Shown here: one piece after another, positions 40,744 to 50,336 of the stretch
Numbering within the stretch: position 1 is the stretch's first letter
How the letters are laid out: each line of letters opens with the position of its first letter
Notes under the pieces: model-generated
What the model was told of the DNA's origin: nothing
Seen by the model: only the letters and a program-made list of their open reading frames with translations
The model's database searches: none
From: JANMEB01 sp041745295
GTDB lineage: Bacteria > Planctomycetota > Planctomycetia > Pirellulales > Pirellulaceae
Assembly: GCA_041745295.1 (NCBI GenBank)
Contig: JBGTJE010000078.1
Location: 30,120-94,119 of the forward strand
DNA length: 64,000 nucleotides
Direction of reading: 5' to 3'
Made by a program: the position numbers and the translations under genes

Positions 40744-41745
40744 CTAGCGGACGCGCTTTTCTTCGACCGCGCGCGGGCTAGGAAGCTTGATATTCCAAGC
40801 CAAACCCAGCCAACGCATTACGCAAATCACCATCCAACTGAAGTCGATCTGCCACCACGCAAGGCCATGGCGGGCCGAAGTTGGAAACGCGTGGTGATTG
40901 TTGTGCCATCCCTCGCCAAAACCCACGAGGCCCATGATGAAATTGTTAGTCGAGTAATCACCCGACTTAAAGGGACGGCGACCGAAGACATGGCAAACCG
41001 AATTGATCGACCAGGTCACATGATGGGTCAAGAAGATGCGAACCAGCCCGCCCCACAAAAAGCCCAAGAATCCACCAAACAAAGTGCCATCGATCAGATA
41101 ACCCAACCCGAACGGCACCAGTAAACTCGCGGCGACGAATCCGATATAGCACTTGTCCAGCACGACAAGGAATCGATCTTTTAGCAAGTCAGGAACGTAA
41201 CGCTCCAACGCCGGCGTAGACCAATTGCCTCGAAACATCCAACCCACATGGCTATGGATAAATCCGATCACGGATCCCAACAGATTGCGCGCGTGGAGAT
41301 GTGGCGAATGGGGATCGCCCTCTTGATCACTTCGGCCGTGATGTCGGCGATGTACGGCACACCAAGACAACGGCGAGCCCTCAATCGAGAGCGCACCCAA
41401 CGACGTCCAAATCGCCCGCACCCAATGATAGGTTTCAAAAGAGCGATGGGTCAGCAGCCGATGAAATCCCACCGTGACTCCCAATCCGGTGAGCGCCCAA
41501 CCACCCAACAATAAAGCCAAATACGGCCAGCCCATCCAACCGTATTGCCAAAGTAAAACAATGCTAATCACAAACCCGAAAAAGGGCCCTAGCACTGCGA
41601 TTAGCATGATGATCTTTTGGCTCAGCGGAGCGTTTGGTAAAGGAACTTCCGCCGAATGCACGTCGGGTAAATTCTCAATAGCAGAATCGGCTTGATCCTG
41701 TTTGGGAACGGGGAGAACATCGGCCCGTTTTGATTGTTGATCCAT
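40744..41745 (-). CDS. Acyl-CoA/acyl-lipid delta-9-type fatty acid desaturase
   Basis: The product is 333 residues from ATG 41745. Four membrane helices flank three histidine boxes: HRLLTH (95-100), HRRHH (132-136) and HNNHH (about 285-289), which bind the di-iron centre. Together with NSVCHVFGRRPF before the last box this is the stearoyl-CoA/delta-9 desaturase family. It puts a double bond into fatty acyl chains to adjust membrane fluidity. A longer open frame reaches 42315 but its first 190 residues show no homology and overlap the HAD gene. The gene is divergent from the HAD phosphatase. Confidence 0.9.
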   Translation of the reverse strand: MDQQSKRADVLPVPKQDQADSAIENLPDVHSAEVPLPNAPLSQKIIMLIAVLGPFFGFVISIVLLWQYGWMGWPYLALLLGGWALTGLGVTVGFHRLLTHRSFETYHWVRAIWTSLGALSIEGSPLSWCAVHRRHHGRSDQEGDPHSPHLHARNLLGSVIGFIHSHVGWMFRGNWSTPALERYVPDLLKDRFLVVLDKCYIGFVAASLLVPFGLGYLIDGTLFGGFLGFLWGGLVRIFLTHHVTWSINSVCHVFGRRPFKSGDYSTNNFIMGLVGFGEGWHNNHHAFPTSARHGLAWWQIDFSWMVICVMRWLGLAWNIKLPSPRAVEEKRVR

Positions 41746-41960
41746 AAACGAAGAATCCGTTGTCAGCTGTTGTGCCGCAAAAAAATTCGGTACACCTAAA
41801 ATCTCACCCGAGCATTGGGCAGCAATCCAACGCGAGTGCGTCCATCGTGGAACTGCGACCCCCGTCGCGTCCCGATAATAGTTATAGTCCACGTCACCGA
41901 TTCTGAAAATGCTAGTCCCCGGCGGAAAACGCCAACGGAAGGGAGTTCTACGCGTAGTTG

Positions 41961-42632
41961 ATGAGAACATTTCTGTTTGATATTGATGGGACACTCCTGC
42001 GGACCGGCGGGGCGGGTTTGCACGCCATGCGAATCGCGATGCAGGACCTGTGGGGAGTCGAAACCTTGGCCCAGGTCGAAGTCCGAGGGCGTACCGATCG
42101 AGGAATTTTGCGCGACTTATTTGCGGCCCATGACATCGCCGACTCGTCGTCAAATTTCGAAGACTTTCAACGGGCCTACCTGAGCCAACTTCCGACCAGC
42201 TTGAGCGACCTTCCGGGATACCTTCTGCCGGGCGTTGCATCGACGCTGGCGGCACTTTCCGAATCCGGCGACAGCGCCTTGGGGTTATTGACCGGAAATT
42301 CGCGGCGGGCAGCAAAAATTAAGTTGGCCCATTTCGCGGTGGATCATTTGTTCTTGTTTGGCGGGTTTGGCGATGACAGCATTTGCCGAAACGAAGTCGC
42401 GCGGCAGGCCCTGCGGTCCGCCGAAGTGCACCTGCAGCATCACTTCGACAAGAATCAAATCTGGGTGATTGGCGACACGCCGCTCGACGTCGCTTGTGGG
42501 AGGGCGATCAACGCACGCACCGTTGGCGTCTTGACCGGCGGCTTTGACCGCGCGGCGCTGCGCGCTGCGGCGCCCGATTTCTTGCTCGACGATCTGCAAG
42601 ATTTTCCCAGCCGCATTGCCGCCGCAGGCTAG
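41961..42632 (+). CDS. HAD-family hydrolase (phosphoglycolate phosphatase-like)
   Basis: The product is 223 residues. ATG 41961 follows a TTG codon that could also start. The catalytic DxDGT (FDIDGT, D7 and D9) is followed by a cap domain, motif II in LGLLTGNSR near 111-119 and motif IV in WVIGDTPLDVACGRAI near 171-186. The domain order fits the phosphoglycolate phosphatase-type HAD subfamily. Substrate is uncertain; Gph-like and nucleotidase activities are both possible. It converges on the O-antigen ligase gene with a 22-base gap. Confidence 0.85.
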   Translation: MRTFLFDIDGTLLRTGGAGLHAMRIAMQDLWGVETLAQVEVRGRTDRGILRDLFAAHDIADSSSNFEDFQRAYLSQLPTSLSDLPGYLLPGVASTLAALSESGDSALGLLTGNSRRAAKIKLAHFAVDHLFLFGGFGDDSICRNEVARQALRSAEVHLQHHFDKNQIWVIGDTPLDVACGRAINARTVGVLTGGFDRAALRAAAPDFLLDDLQDFPSRIAAAG

Positions 42633-42654
42633 GCGCAGTCCGCTTCGAGAAACA

Positions 42655-44007
42655 CTACTTTATTGTACGACGAGACCTTAGGGTAAGTTCGTTCGAATCG
42701 CTTGCCAACTCCTGCGATGGACGAGCCAACCGCGGCGACTTGTTAGCCAACGATTGGAGAAACGAATCGTGGCGCAATGCCGGATCGCGATAGACTTCGT
42801 AGGAAAGCAACCCGACGGGGATCGCGGTGAACAGAAACAAATGCCGCCAGTGAACCGTGTCTATCGAGAAACTGTTGGACATAATTCCAAACACGACCGC
42901 AAAACAAACGACGTAGATGTATTGATGGGATGATGCGCGAAATATGCCGCGCCAGGCGTCGACAAACCAAGCCAACAACCAACACAACAAACCGATCAGC
43001 CCGAGATGCCCGTGTTCAACCCATGTTCGCAGGAACAAGCTGTGAACATCGTGCAAGTAGTGATGCAGATTCCAGCTTCCCGGGCCGATGCCGATCGGCA
43101 TCTGTCCCACGGTTCGCAGAATGTGCTGCTGATTCTCAAAACGCTCGTCGTCGTAGGATTGATAAGCGAAGCGATTGACAAAAAAATCGGTCAGGTTGAC
43201 TCGTTCCAGGACGAAGACTCCAGCAAGACAGATCACCAATCCAACCGGCAGCAATCGGACCAAAAGCCAGTCCATTGCCGGACGATACTTGCCCAGGATC
43301 CAGAATAACCCGAGCAACGAAACGATCGTGACCACCGCAGCCAAATAGGCTCCCCGGGAAAAAGTCAGCAGAATCGCCATCGCGTAAATCGCCAAACAGA
43401 TCATCTGCCACAGTTTGAACCGTTTTGCCACGATCGTGTCGGCGATCAGCATCGCACTTGCCGCGACCAAGTACGGCCCAAGCACATTGGCGTCTTTGAA
43501 CGTACTGCGAATCCGCTCGGCACCTTCATCGAGCATGAAATCGTGCCAATTCGGAATGAGATGCAATCCGGCCAGGATCCCAATGGTCGAGGTAATCAGG
43601 GCGGCAATTTGGAATCCGGCATTCATCACGCGATACGCCGGCGGACCAAACTTTGCCATGAGGGATACAATCAGCAACCAGAAGAATAGGAGATATACCG
43701 TGATCGCCCCGTAGCGCGCCGAAACGATCGGCTCGTGGGACATAATCATCGAAACCACGTTCATCACAAAGAACAATCCAACGCCGAAATACATCAGCGG
43801 GTTCATGGGAAAGACCAGCGAATAGTAGCCGGCAAAGAGCAGCAGCGGAGCAAACAACGCGAACACTACGTCACAGGGAGCCGGTTCGATCGTCACAATA
43901 CTCGACGTCGCCGTCATCAAGAGCAGACTGATAAAAACCAAGCGCGGCAACGGCCGAACATGGCCTGCTGATTGAGGGGATGCAGTTGTGACAGCGGGAT
44001 CGGGCAT
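42655..44007 (-). CDS. O-antigen ligase/polymerase (Wzy/WaaL-type) family protein
   Basis: The product is 450 residues with about ten membrane helices. The large periplasmic loop has the family pattern, with GIGPGSWNLHHYLHDVHSLF near 300-325 followed by WVEHGHLGLIG. These match the O-antigen_lig (Wzy_C) domain. It should polymerise or ligate polysaccharide repeat units on the periplasmic side. It is the last gene of the five-gene exopolysaccharide unit (chain-length protein, initiating transferase, flippase, glycosyltransferase, this), starting 7 bases after the glycosyltransferase stop. Confidence 0.87.
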   Translation of the reverse strand: MPDPAVTTASPQSAGHVRPLPRLVFISLLLMTATSSIVTIEPAPCDVVFALFAPLLLFAGYYSLVFPMNPLMYFGVGLFFVMNVVSMIMSHEPIVSARYGAITVYLLFFWLLIVSLMAKFGPPAYRVMNAGFQIAALITSTIGILAGLHLIPNWHDFMLDEGAERIRSTFKDANVLGPYLVAASAMLIADTIVAKRFKLWQMICLAIYAMAILLTFSRGAYLAAVVTIVSLLGLFWILGKYRPAMDWLLVRLLPVGLVICLAGVFVLERVNLTDFFVNRFAYQSYDDERFENQQHILRTVGQMPIGIGPGSWNLHHYLHDVHSLFLRTWVEHGHLGLIGLLCWLLAWFVDAWRGIFRASSHQYIYVVCFAVVFGIMSNSFSIDTVHWRHLFLFTAIPVGLLSYEVYRDPALRHDSFLQSLANKSPRLARPSQELASDSNELTLRSRRTIK

Positions 44008-44014
44008 GCGACGA

Positions 44015-45172
44015 TTACTTGAGCTCGGGCGAGTTGAGCAAGCTCCAATATAGTTCGAGCGTCGTTGCGATCATTTTCTCAACGGCAAATTGGCCGGACT
44101 TTTTCCGCCCGGCGGCGGCAAATTCGGCACGCAAGTTGGGCTGGTCAACAAGCTTTTGAACCGCGCCCGCCAGCGCAGTCGGATTTCCCGGAGGAACCAC
44201 GAAGCCATTGCTTCCATCATCGATGCTCAGCGATACTCCGCCGACTTGAGCGGCAACCGCGGGAATCCCCGCCGAAACCGCTTCCATCAAGACGTAGGGC
44301 ATGCCTTCGTAGCAACTGGGCATCACAAAGATATCGAAGGCGGGCATCGAGTCTCTGGCGGCTTGGTATCCCAACCAATCGACGCGATCCGCGATTCCGA
44401 GTTGCTGAGCCAGTTTTCGCGCTTCGTTCTCCAACGGCCCCGTCCCCACCATCAATAAACGCAGTGGACGATCGTCCGGTGGTTGTAGCAACGCGAACGC
44501 CGTAACCATCAACAACGGATTTTTCTGCGGCGCCAGCCGGCCCAAAAATCCAATCGTTAAGACGTCCCGGGGAATACCCAGTCGGTGTCGGGTTTCGCTT
44601 CGGTCCGGCCAATCGATAGGTCGCAGGCCGTTGGCGATCAAGTGGATTCGATCTGGGGGCAAGCCAATTTTCAACATGTGATCGCGCTCTTCCGGCGACA
44701 CGGCGATGATCGCCGACGAGCGCTTTGCGAGCCATTTTTCAACCCATCGCGCAACGGTGTGGGCCGCCCTCCCATTCGACGGGTTCATGGTATAGATGCC
44801 GTTGGGCGTATACACGACTTTGGCAGCGCGCGCGATTCCGTTCATCCGAGTGAGCCCGCCGGCTTTGCTGCTGTGCCCGTGGATGATGTCGAAGGGGCCC
44901 TGTTCGAGGATGTAGTTTGCGATCAAGTTTTTCGCCTGCCAATCGGACCAATGCGGCATCCTGCGCATCGGGACCTGATGTACTCCCGAGCACTGCAACT
45001 GGCGCAGCCGATTGCCGAACGTCGAATCGGTTCGCAAGGCGGAATGGATCACATGGTTTTGGCAGCCCAGATGTTGCAAGCCCTCAGCCAAATCCAACAT
45101 GTGACCACCCACACCCGCAAATGAGGCTTCGGTGACGTGAAGGACATTCAAGCTTCGATGTGTCGGATTCAT
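44015..45172 (-). CDS. GT4-family glycosyltransferase
   Basis: The product is 385 residues from ATG 45172. It has a GT-B fold: an N-terminal acceptor domain (VLHVTEASFAGVGGHML, near 10-26), then DIIHGHSSKAGGL and KVVYTPNG near 95-120, and a C-terminal donor domain. LTIGFLGRLAPQKNPLLMVTAF and PSCYEGMPYVLMEAVSAGIPAVAA near 286-309 carry the EX7E motif of family GT4. It adds a sugar from a nucleotide-sugar donor to the growing repeat unit on the lipid carrier. It is the only non-initiating glycosyltransferase in the operon, 22 bases after the flippase stop. Sugar unknown. Confidence 0.9.
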   Translation of the reverse strand: MNPTHRSLNVLHVTEASFAGVGGHMLDLAEGLQHLGCQNHVIHSALRTDSTFGNRLRQLQCSGVHQVPMRRMPHWSDWQAKNLIANYILEQGPFDIIHGHSSKAGGLTRMNGIARAAKVVYTPNGIYTMNPSNGRAAHTVARWVEKWLAKRSSAIIAVSPEERDHMLKIGLPPDRIHLIANGLRPIDWPDRSETRHRLGIPRDVLTIGFLGRLAPQKNPLLMVTAFALLQPPDDRPLRLLMVGTGPLENEARKLAQQLGIADRVDWLGYQAARDSMPAFDIFVMPSCYEGMPYVLMEAVSAGIPAVAAQVGGVSLSIDDGSNGFVVPPGNPTALAGAVQKLVDQPNLRAEFAAAGRKKSGQFAVEKMIATTLELYWSLLNSPELK

Positions 45173-45194
45173 GGTTTCGACGTACTGCGACAAA

Positions 45195-46739
45195 TTACAG
45201 ACGCGAAGTCGTGGGGATCGACGTTCGCCAGGAGAAAAAGCGCCAGATCTTTCGACAAAACTCCGCTGACAGGTCGGCTTGTGGTTTCAGGGCCAAAACT
45301 CGTCGCACCGTGGCGTACTGCAACAGCCGAGACGCCAAAACGGCCAACGCAATCACAATCGCGATTCCCGTGACACCCATGGCGCGCACCGCCCACGGAC
45401 CGGCCAGCAGAATCGGACTCGCCAGTGCGAAACACCAAAACGCAGCTCGTTGATGTCCGGTCATAATCAACAAAGTATCGCACGGCCCAGCCCAGTTGCG
45501 AATGATCTGCACGAGGCTCAAAACGATCAACGCGTTGCCGCCCACGGCAAACTGCGTTCCGAACACGATCGTTAGTACCGGCCGAGCAAACACGATCAGG
45601 AGCACTAAAACCGGGAGCGAGAGCAAGGACCCGACAGTCGAAACGCCGCGGACTAACTTCTCCAGCGAGTTTCGATTGCCGATCGCCTGCATTTCCGCCA
45701 TCGTGGATGCGGCTGCCAATCCGAGCATCGTCAACGGTACGATTCCAATCATGGCCAGGCGCCAAACGGCTTCAAATACAATGACGTCTAACTCGACGCC
45801 GTGTCGCTTCGCAATCAGTTGCCCGGCTTGATCAAATCCCAGGGCAATCAAGTTGACCAGCATGATGGCGATCGCATGTCCCAAGAGATCAAAGGATCGC
45901 ATGGTCCCATTTTGGTGGGGCTCAGCAACCGCCATCTTCGCGGGGAGAAGTGCCCGACTGGCGCCGCGCGGCCAACTCCAAACCAACCACATCAGACCGC
46001 CCAGCGTCGGGAGCAAAAAGGATGCGGCCGCTGCCCAAGTCGTCGTGCGATAGTCCAATCGATGAACATAGTCCAAGGCGAAAATCGACAATAGGAATTG
46101 CAGGTTGGCCAAGAGTCCGCCAGAGATGCCCGCCAAAATGCCCGCCGCGAAAAGATTATGAATGCCGCGAAATGCCTCCGCGATGATTTGGCTGAGCGAC
46201 AAGAGGACGATCCAGGTCGCAATCACCGGCGCGTGCTGCACCAACGCCGGACAGGCAAACGCGCGAGATAACCAGGGCGCGATGATCCAAAAGGCAGCCG
46301 CGGTCAGAAGCGAAGTAAACAGCCCCAAGACGGCGACTTTTTTTGCCATCGTCGCGGCTCCCGCCGCATCGTTAAGTGCAATCAGGCCGGCGATGCGCCG
46401 ACAAACGAGTTGGTTCAAGCCGAGCATACCGAAGACGCCGAGCAACGTGACCAGGCTTGCCGTCGCGATGTAACTTGCAAAATCTTCGATCGACAGCCGA
46501 CGAGCCAGCACGGCGACAATGACAAAAACGGTTGCCATGCCCAGCGAACGACCGAGAAAAATCCAAAGTCCGCCGTTGCGCAAACGACTTCGAATCGTCG
46601 AGGACGACTTGCGGCGACGCTGGTGGTCCGACGACTCCGCACGCGGCTGCGAGGCCGTTGCATCGGCGGGTGGAAGTGGTTCGTTGGGTTTCAAAATGAT
46701 TGCGATATGAAAAGCACGACGCGGAGCGGCGTGCCACAT
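45195..46739 (-). CDS. Oligosaccharide flippase (Wzx-like, MOP superfamily)
   Basis: The product is 514 residues from ATG 46739, just after the upstream gene's stop. A hydrophilic start of about 55 residues precedes about 12 membrane helices. SIEDFASYIATASLVTLLGVFGMLGLNQLV is the usual first-helix region of polysaccharide exporters (MOP/PST). It should move undecaprenyl-linked repeat units across the inner membrane. A long internal loop (SRALLPAKMAVAEPHQNG) falls in the middle. It lies between the initiating transferase and the glycosyltransferase. The assignment rests on topology and context as well as sequence. Confidence 0.87.
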   Translation of the reverse strand: MWHAAPRRAFHIAIILKPNEPLPPADATASQPRAESSDHQRRRKSSSTIRSRLRNGGLWIFLGRSLGMATVFVIVAVLARRLSIEDFASYIATASLVTLLGVFGMLGLNQLVCRRIAGLIALNDAAGAATMAKKVAVLGLFTSLLTAAAFWIIAPWLSRAFACPALVQHAPVIATWIVLLSLSQIIAEAFRGIHNLFAAGILAGISGGLLANLQFLLSIFALDYVHRLDYRTTTWAAAASFLLPTLGGLMWLVWSWPRGASRALLPAKMAVAEPHQNGTMRSFDLLGHAIAIMLVNLIALGFDQAGQLIAKRHGVELDVIVFEAVWRLAMIGIVPLTMLGLAAASTMAEMQAIGNRNSLEKLVRGVSTVGSLLSLPVLVLLIVFARPVLTIVFGTQFAVGGNALIVLSLVQIIRNWAGPCDTLLIMTGHQRAAFWCFALASPILLAGPWAVRAMGVTGIAIVIALAVLASRLLQYATVRRVLALKPQADLSAEFCRKIWRFFSWRTSIPTTSRL

Positions 46740-46752
46740 TTTCGACGCGCTG

Positions 46753-48243
46753 CTAGTAGGCTCCGTCACCCGTGATGACAACTTTGAATGTTTTCGCCAG
46801 CAAATAAAGGTCCAACCAAGGGGACCAATTCTGCACATAGTAGGAAACCAACATGGTCCTTTGATCGTGGGAGATTCGATTCCGTCCGGAGACTTGCCAC
46901 AAGCCAGTCATCCCGGGAAGCATGCGGCAAAACGACTGAAAATGCGGACCGTACAATTCCGGTTCATCCAACAGCATCGGCCGCGGGCCCACCAGGCTCA
47001 TTTTGCCTAACAACACGTCATAGATTTGCGGCAATTCGTCCAAACTGGTTCGTCGCAAAAATTTGCCGATCCAAGTGACTCGTGGATCGTTCTTGAGTTT
47101 TTGTTCCTTATCCCATTCGGCGCGACGTTCCGGATGTCTTTCGAAGTATCGACTGAGATAGGCGTCGGCATCTCTGCGCATCGTGCGAAACTTTGTCATT
47201 GCAAAACGCTTGCCGTCCGCGCCGATCCGCGCGCTCCGATAGAAGACGGGTCCACGCGACGTGAGTTTGAGGATGACGGCGATCGAGAGCACGATGGGGG
47301 CGGTCGCAACCACGAGCAGCGCAGTAGCCATCAAGTCCATCGAGCGTTTGACCCAAAGATTTTGCGGCAGCAAAAGCTTGTCGGTCTGGTGAATAAATGA
47401 TGTGCGGTCCAAATAGAAAAGTTCGTCCCAAATGGATGGCACGGCGTCTGCGGCCGTACGCTGAAACAGTCGATGCGGAATGCTGGCATAATTTGCCGGA
47501 TCGGGATTCTCGTCTTCCGCCATGCCTTCCTCCAAAACGACCGCCCAGAAAATGTGGTTGCGGCGGGCATACTCTGCGGCTTCGTTGACGTCTCCCAGCA
47601 GGCCTGCTTCGTCGACCGCCTCGCCGAACCATTGCTGTCGCGTGTCGTGAAAGAAACCGATCGGTCGCAGTCCGTGCGATCGATGTCGCTCAAATTCGCG
47701 GCTCAGTTTTTGAAACAAGGGCCCGGAACCTAAGAAAATGACGGGTTGAGTCCACCAATCGAATCGTTGAAATAGCGAACGGCAAATCGAGCGAATCGTC
47801 GGCGCCAGAACCGACCAAATCAACCACAAAACCATCACCGTCCACCAGGACCGATGCTGGACAAACTCCCGTTCGAGCGAAGCAAACAGCAAGCACGAGC
47901 AAATGACGGTGATGACCGTCACAATACGCTTCATTTCGTAGGCGGGATGCATGCCGATTGCGGGATAGAGTCCCAATAATCGCAGGCCGAAGACGGTCGC
48001 CAAACTCAGAAAAGCAACCGTAAACCAAAACGACCAGCCGAGCAAATTGCCACCCACGGCATACGACAAAGTCGTCGCCAAAGTCACGGCGAACGCATCG
48101 CCGGCGACCAGCGGGAGCGACGTCCGCGTTTGTTGCCAAAGATAGGCAAATCCCGCCGGCTGCACCGGCTGGTAGCTCATTTCAATTTGTCGAACCTCGC
48201 CGGATTGCAAATCCAACGAGGAATTTCCGGCGACCTGGGTCAT
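46753..48243 (-). CDS. Undecaprenyl-phosphate sugar-1-phosphate transferase (WbaP-like)
   Basis: The product is 496 residues. Five N-terminal membrane helices (about 40-150) precede a nucleotide-binding-like domain (PVIFLGSGPLFQKLSREF). The C-terminal bacterial sugar transferase domain has KRSMDLMATALLVVATAPIV, RIGADGKRFAMTKFRTM, RRTSLDELPQIYDVLLGKMSLVGPRP and LPGMTGLWQVSGRN. This is the full WbaP layout, not the short WecA-like one. It places the first sugar phosphate on undecaprenyl phosphate, starting repeat-unit assembly. It is the second gene of the operon, 78 bases after the chain-length gene. Confidence 0.92.
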   Translation of the reverse strand: MTQVAGNSSLDLQSGEVRQIEMSYQPVQPAGFAYLWQQTRTSLPLVAGDAFAVTLATTLSYAVGGNLLGWSFWFTVAFLSLATVFGLRLLGLYPAIGMHPAYEMKRIVTVITVICSCLLFASLEREFVQHRSWWTVMVLWLIWSVLAPTIRSICRSLFQRFDWWTQPVIFLGSGPLFQKLSREFERHRSHGLRPIGFFHDTRQQWFGEAVDEAGLLGDVNEAAEYARRNHIFWAVVLEEGMAEDENPDPANYASIPHRLFQRTAADAVPSIWDELFYLDRTSFIHQTDKLLLPQNLWVKRSMDLMATALLVVATAPIVLSIAVILKLTSRGPVFYRSARIGADGKRFAMTKFRTMRRDADAYLSRYFERHPERRAEWDKEQKLKNDPRVTWIGKFLRRTSLDELPQIYDVLLGKMSLVGPRPMLLDEPELYGPHFQSFCRMLPGMTGLWQVSGRNRISHDQRTMLVSYYVQNWSPWLDLYLLAKTFKVVITGDGAY

Positions 48244-48321
48244 GCGGCCTGAAAATCAATGGTGTCAATCAATGGTTTGTGCTTGGGGATCCGGCGGAAT
48301 CCCTTTCCAAGCCAATTCGCG

Positions 48322-49860
48322 TCACCGCGGACTGCGAATCGAAATCTGCGGTTCGGACTCCTGAGGTTGAGCGGCAAATTCGAGACTCGAATGCTCGGAT
48401 CCGTTGGCCAAGGCAAACCCGGCGGTAGGTGCGAGGCGACGCTGTACGCGAAGTTCGGCCAACAATGCCCAGAGCCCCCCAAAGAACACACCGAGTACTC
48501 CGCCCAGCGCGAAGTTCAGCGGAACGATCGGGAAGACCGGCATATAGTTGAGCGAAGCACTCTGGGCGACGGACACATTGGTCATCGATTTCAATTCCAA
48601 ATCGGAATCAATGCGCGCCCGTTCGACGTCGGACGAATACTTGTGGTAGCTGCTGTTCAACATAGAAATCTCGCGGCTGAGTTGCTCGATCTGCAGTTCG
48701 ACCGCGCTCAACACTTCGAGGTTCTGTTCCTCACCCGCGAGCAGCGTTGTAAGCGATGCGATTTTCTCAGCCAATGCATCCCGCTCGGCTTGTTTCCTGA
48801 CGACCAGCAAACTTGTCTCATCGAACGATCGGCTTCTCCCCTGCGTGGTCTGGCGACGGCTTTTTTCTTCCTCCTGCAAAATGGACTCGGCGCTGGCGAT
48901 GGCCTCACGCAATTGCTTCACCTTGATATGCTCTTCGGTGTACTTCGAGAGCAGTTCGTTCAGTTGCGTTTGCAGATCAAAGACTTTGCTCCGAATGCCG
49001 TCGACGGCTGAATTGCCTGCCCCAGTCATTTGTGTAGCGACTTGGGTTTCAGGCATGGTTTGCAGGGAATTTGCCAGGGTTTCGAGTTCCGTCTGGAGCG
49101 CCAAGTGATTCGCGGTCGAGTCCATCCAATCGCTCTTGAGTTTGGATACTCGACCTACAAGGGCGGATCGCTGTTCCGGCGGCGCGACGAGTCCCGATTC
49201 GCTCTTGAGTTTGCGAAGCTCGGCTTCCTTGGCCAAAAGCTGTCGGCGCTTTTCATTCAATTCGTGCTCCAAGAACTCGAGCGAACCCGAGGTGCGGTGG
49301 ATCTGGGAGTGGTGAGCCAAATAGGACTCGACCATCGTGCCGACTATTTTTTGAGCTTGCAGCGGGTCTTTGGCATCGTAGGAGACGCGAATCACGCTCG
49401 ACTTTTCCAAGGGCTTGATCCGCAATTTGGTTTGCAGCTTGTGCACCGCCTTATCGCGGTCGCCAATCGCGTAATAAGGAAACAGTCGGTTGCCGATTTT
49501 TGCCAGGACGCGGTCCTTCAGCGAGTCTTCGTCGTCCAAGACTACGGCCGGAGTGACGCGGTCGATGACTTGCTCGGCCAATTGCCGCGACTTGAGAACG
49601 TTGGCCATGGAGTTGACCTCGTTTTCGCGAGTGTCGACCATGTTCACGCCGGATTTGTCCGCCAATCCTGCAATCGGCTCGACGCCAAGGTTCTCACGTC
49701 CCAATCGCACCAACAATAGCGCTTCCGAACGGTATTTGGGGGTCATCAACAATGTGCCGACGATCGCCAACACCATAGTCCCTGCCCACCCGAGTAGGAT
49801 CAGACGCCACTGGCGTTGGGCAATGCCGACGAAATCCCAAATCGTAATATCATTTTTCAT
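48322..49860 (-). CDS. Wzz/GumC-type polysaccharide chain-length determinant
   Basis: The product is 512 residues from ATG 49860 (GGGAG seven bases upstream). A first membrane helix (about 19-37) is followed by the Wzz motif PKYRSEALLLV, a long periplasmic coiled coil (about 170-390) and a second membrane helix (PLNFALGGVLGVFFGGLWAL near 440-460). It lacks the C-terminal tyrosine kinase domain of BY-kinase fusions. It sets polysaccharide chain length and may interact with an outer-membrane exporter not encoded here. It is the first gene of the operon; a promoter and a leader hairpin lie just upstream. Confidence 0.9.
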   Translation of the reverse strand: MKNDITIWDFVGIAQRQWRLILLGWAGTMVLAIVGTLLMTPKYRSEALLLVRLGRENLGVEPIAGLADKSGVNMVDTRENEVNSMANVLKSRQLAEQVIDRVTPAVVLDDEDSLKDRVLAKIGNRLFPYYAIGDRDKAVHKLQTKLRIKPLEKSSVIRVSYDAKDPLQAQKIVGTMVESYLAHHSQIHRTSGSLEFLEHELNEKRRQLLAKEAELRKLKSESGLVAPPEQRSALVGRVSKLKSDWMDSTANHLALQTELETLANSLQTMPETQVATQMTGAGNSAVDGIRSKVFDLQTQLNELLSKYTEEHIKVKQLREAIASAESILQEEEKSRRQTTQGRSRSFDETSLLVVRKQAERDALAEKIASLTTLLAGEEQNLEVLSAVELQIEQLSREISMLNSSYHKYSSDVERARIDSDLELKSMTNVSVAQSASLNYMPVFPIVPLNFALGGVLGVFFGGLWALLAELRVQRRLAPTAGFALANGSEHSSLEFAAQPQESEPQISIRSPR

Positions 49861-49917
49861 GGACGACTCCCGAAACTGGACGCGATCGTATGGACGGTCT
49901 AGCAACCAAAATCACAA

Positions 49918-49941
49918 GCTGAAGATCGATTGATCTTCAGC
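49918..49941 (-). promoter_or_regulatory. Hairpin/palindromic operator candidate in the operon leader
   Basis: Arms GCTGAAGATC and GATCTTCAGC pair perfectly around GATT. It lies about 60 bases before the first gene's ATG and about 100 bases after the presumed transcription start. No T-run follows, so it is more likely an operator or an RNA structure than a terminator. Confidence 0.5.
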
Positions 49942-50049
49942 GTCGGTGATACCAAGCAACGGATGAAACAATGACTTGTTTCTGAGTCCACGTTCGGTGT
50001 GATGGGAAGCGGCGACAGTAGGCGATCGGCCAAAAGGTAGTGAATTTGC

Positions 50050-50077
50050 ATTATATTTGGCGACTTCTACCGTTCAA
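50050..50077 (-). promoter_or_regulatory. Sigma-70-type promoter of the exopolysaccharide operon
   Basis: On the minus strand: -35 TTGAAC (50077-50072), a 16-base spacer and a perfect -10 TATAAT (50055-50050). It would begin transcripts at about 50043, giving a leader of roughly 180 bases before the chain-length gene. Confidence 0.55.
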
Positions 50078-50336
50078 CAGTTTCTATTGCGCAAAAGCCC
50101 AGTTCGCGCCAAATGGCAAATTCCCGCCGTTACGGGCAGTCCAACGACCGCTATTTTCAAACTGGTATTTAGATCCAACCGAAAAAGCTTGGCTCCAAGT
50201 CCCAGAACTGCGCGATTCGTGAGCCATCGGTTGCGTCTGCCGTAGCTGAATTCGCCCACATTTAGGCCGAAACTCTGCCGAGTTCCGCGGCCGCCTCAGG
50301 GGACTCACTCGCAGATTGCCAAAGCTGTGATGGATG

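Larger units (their letters stand above)
49861..50336. other. Leader and promoter region of the exopolysaccharide operon
   Basis: No coding frame seen. On the minus strand it contains a good sigma-70-type promoter at 50050-50077 and a perfect 10-bp-stem hairpin at 49918-49941 in the presumed leader. The remainder up to the end of the gene at 50337 shows nothing notable. Confidence 0.55.
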
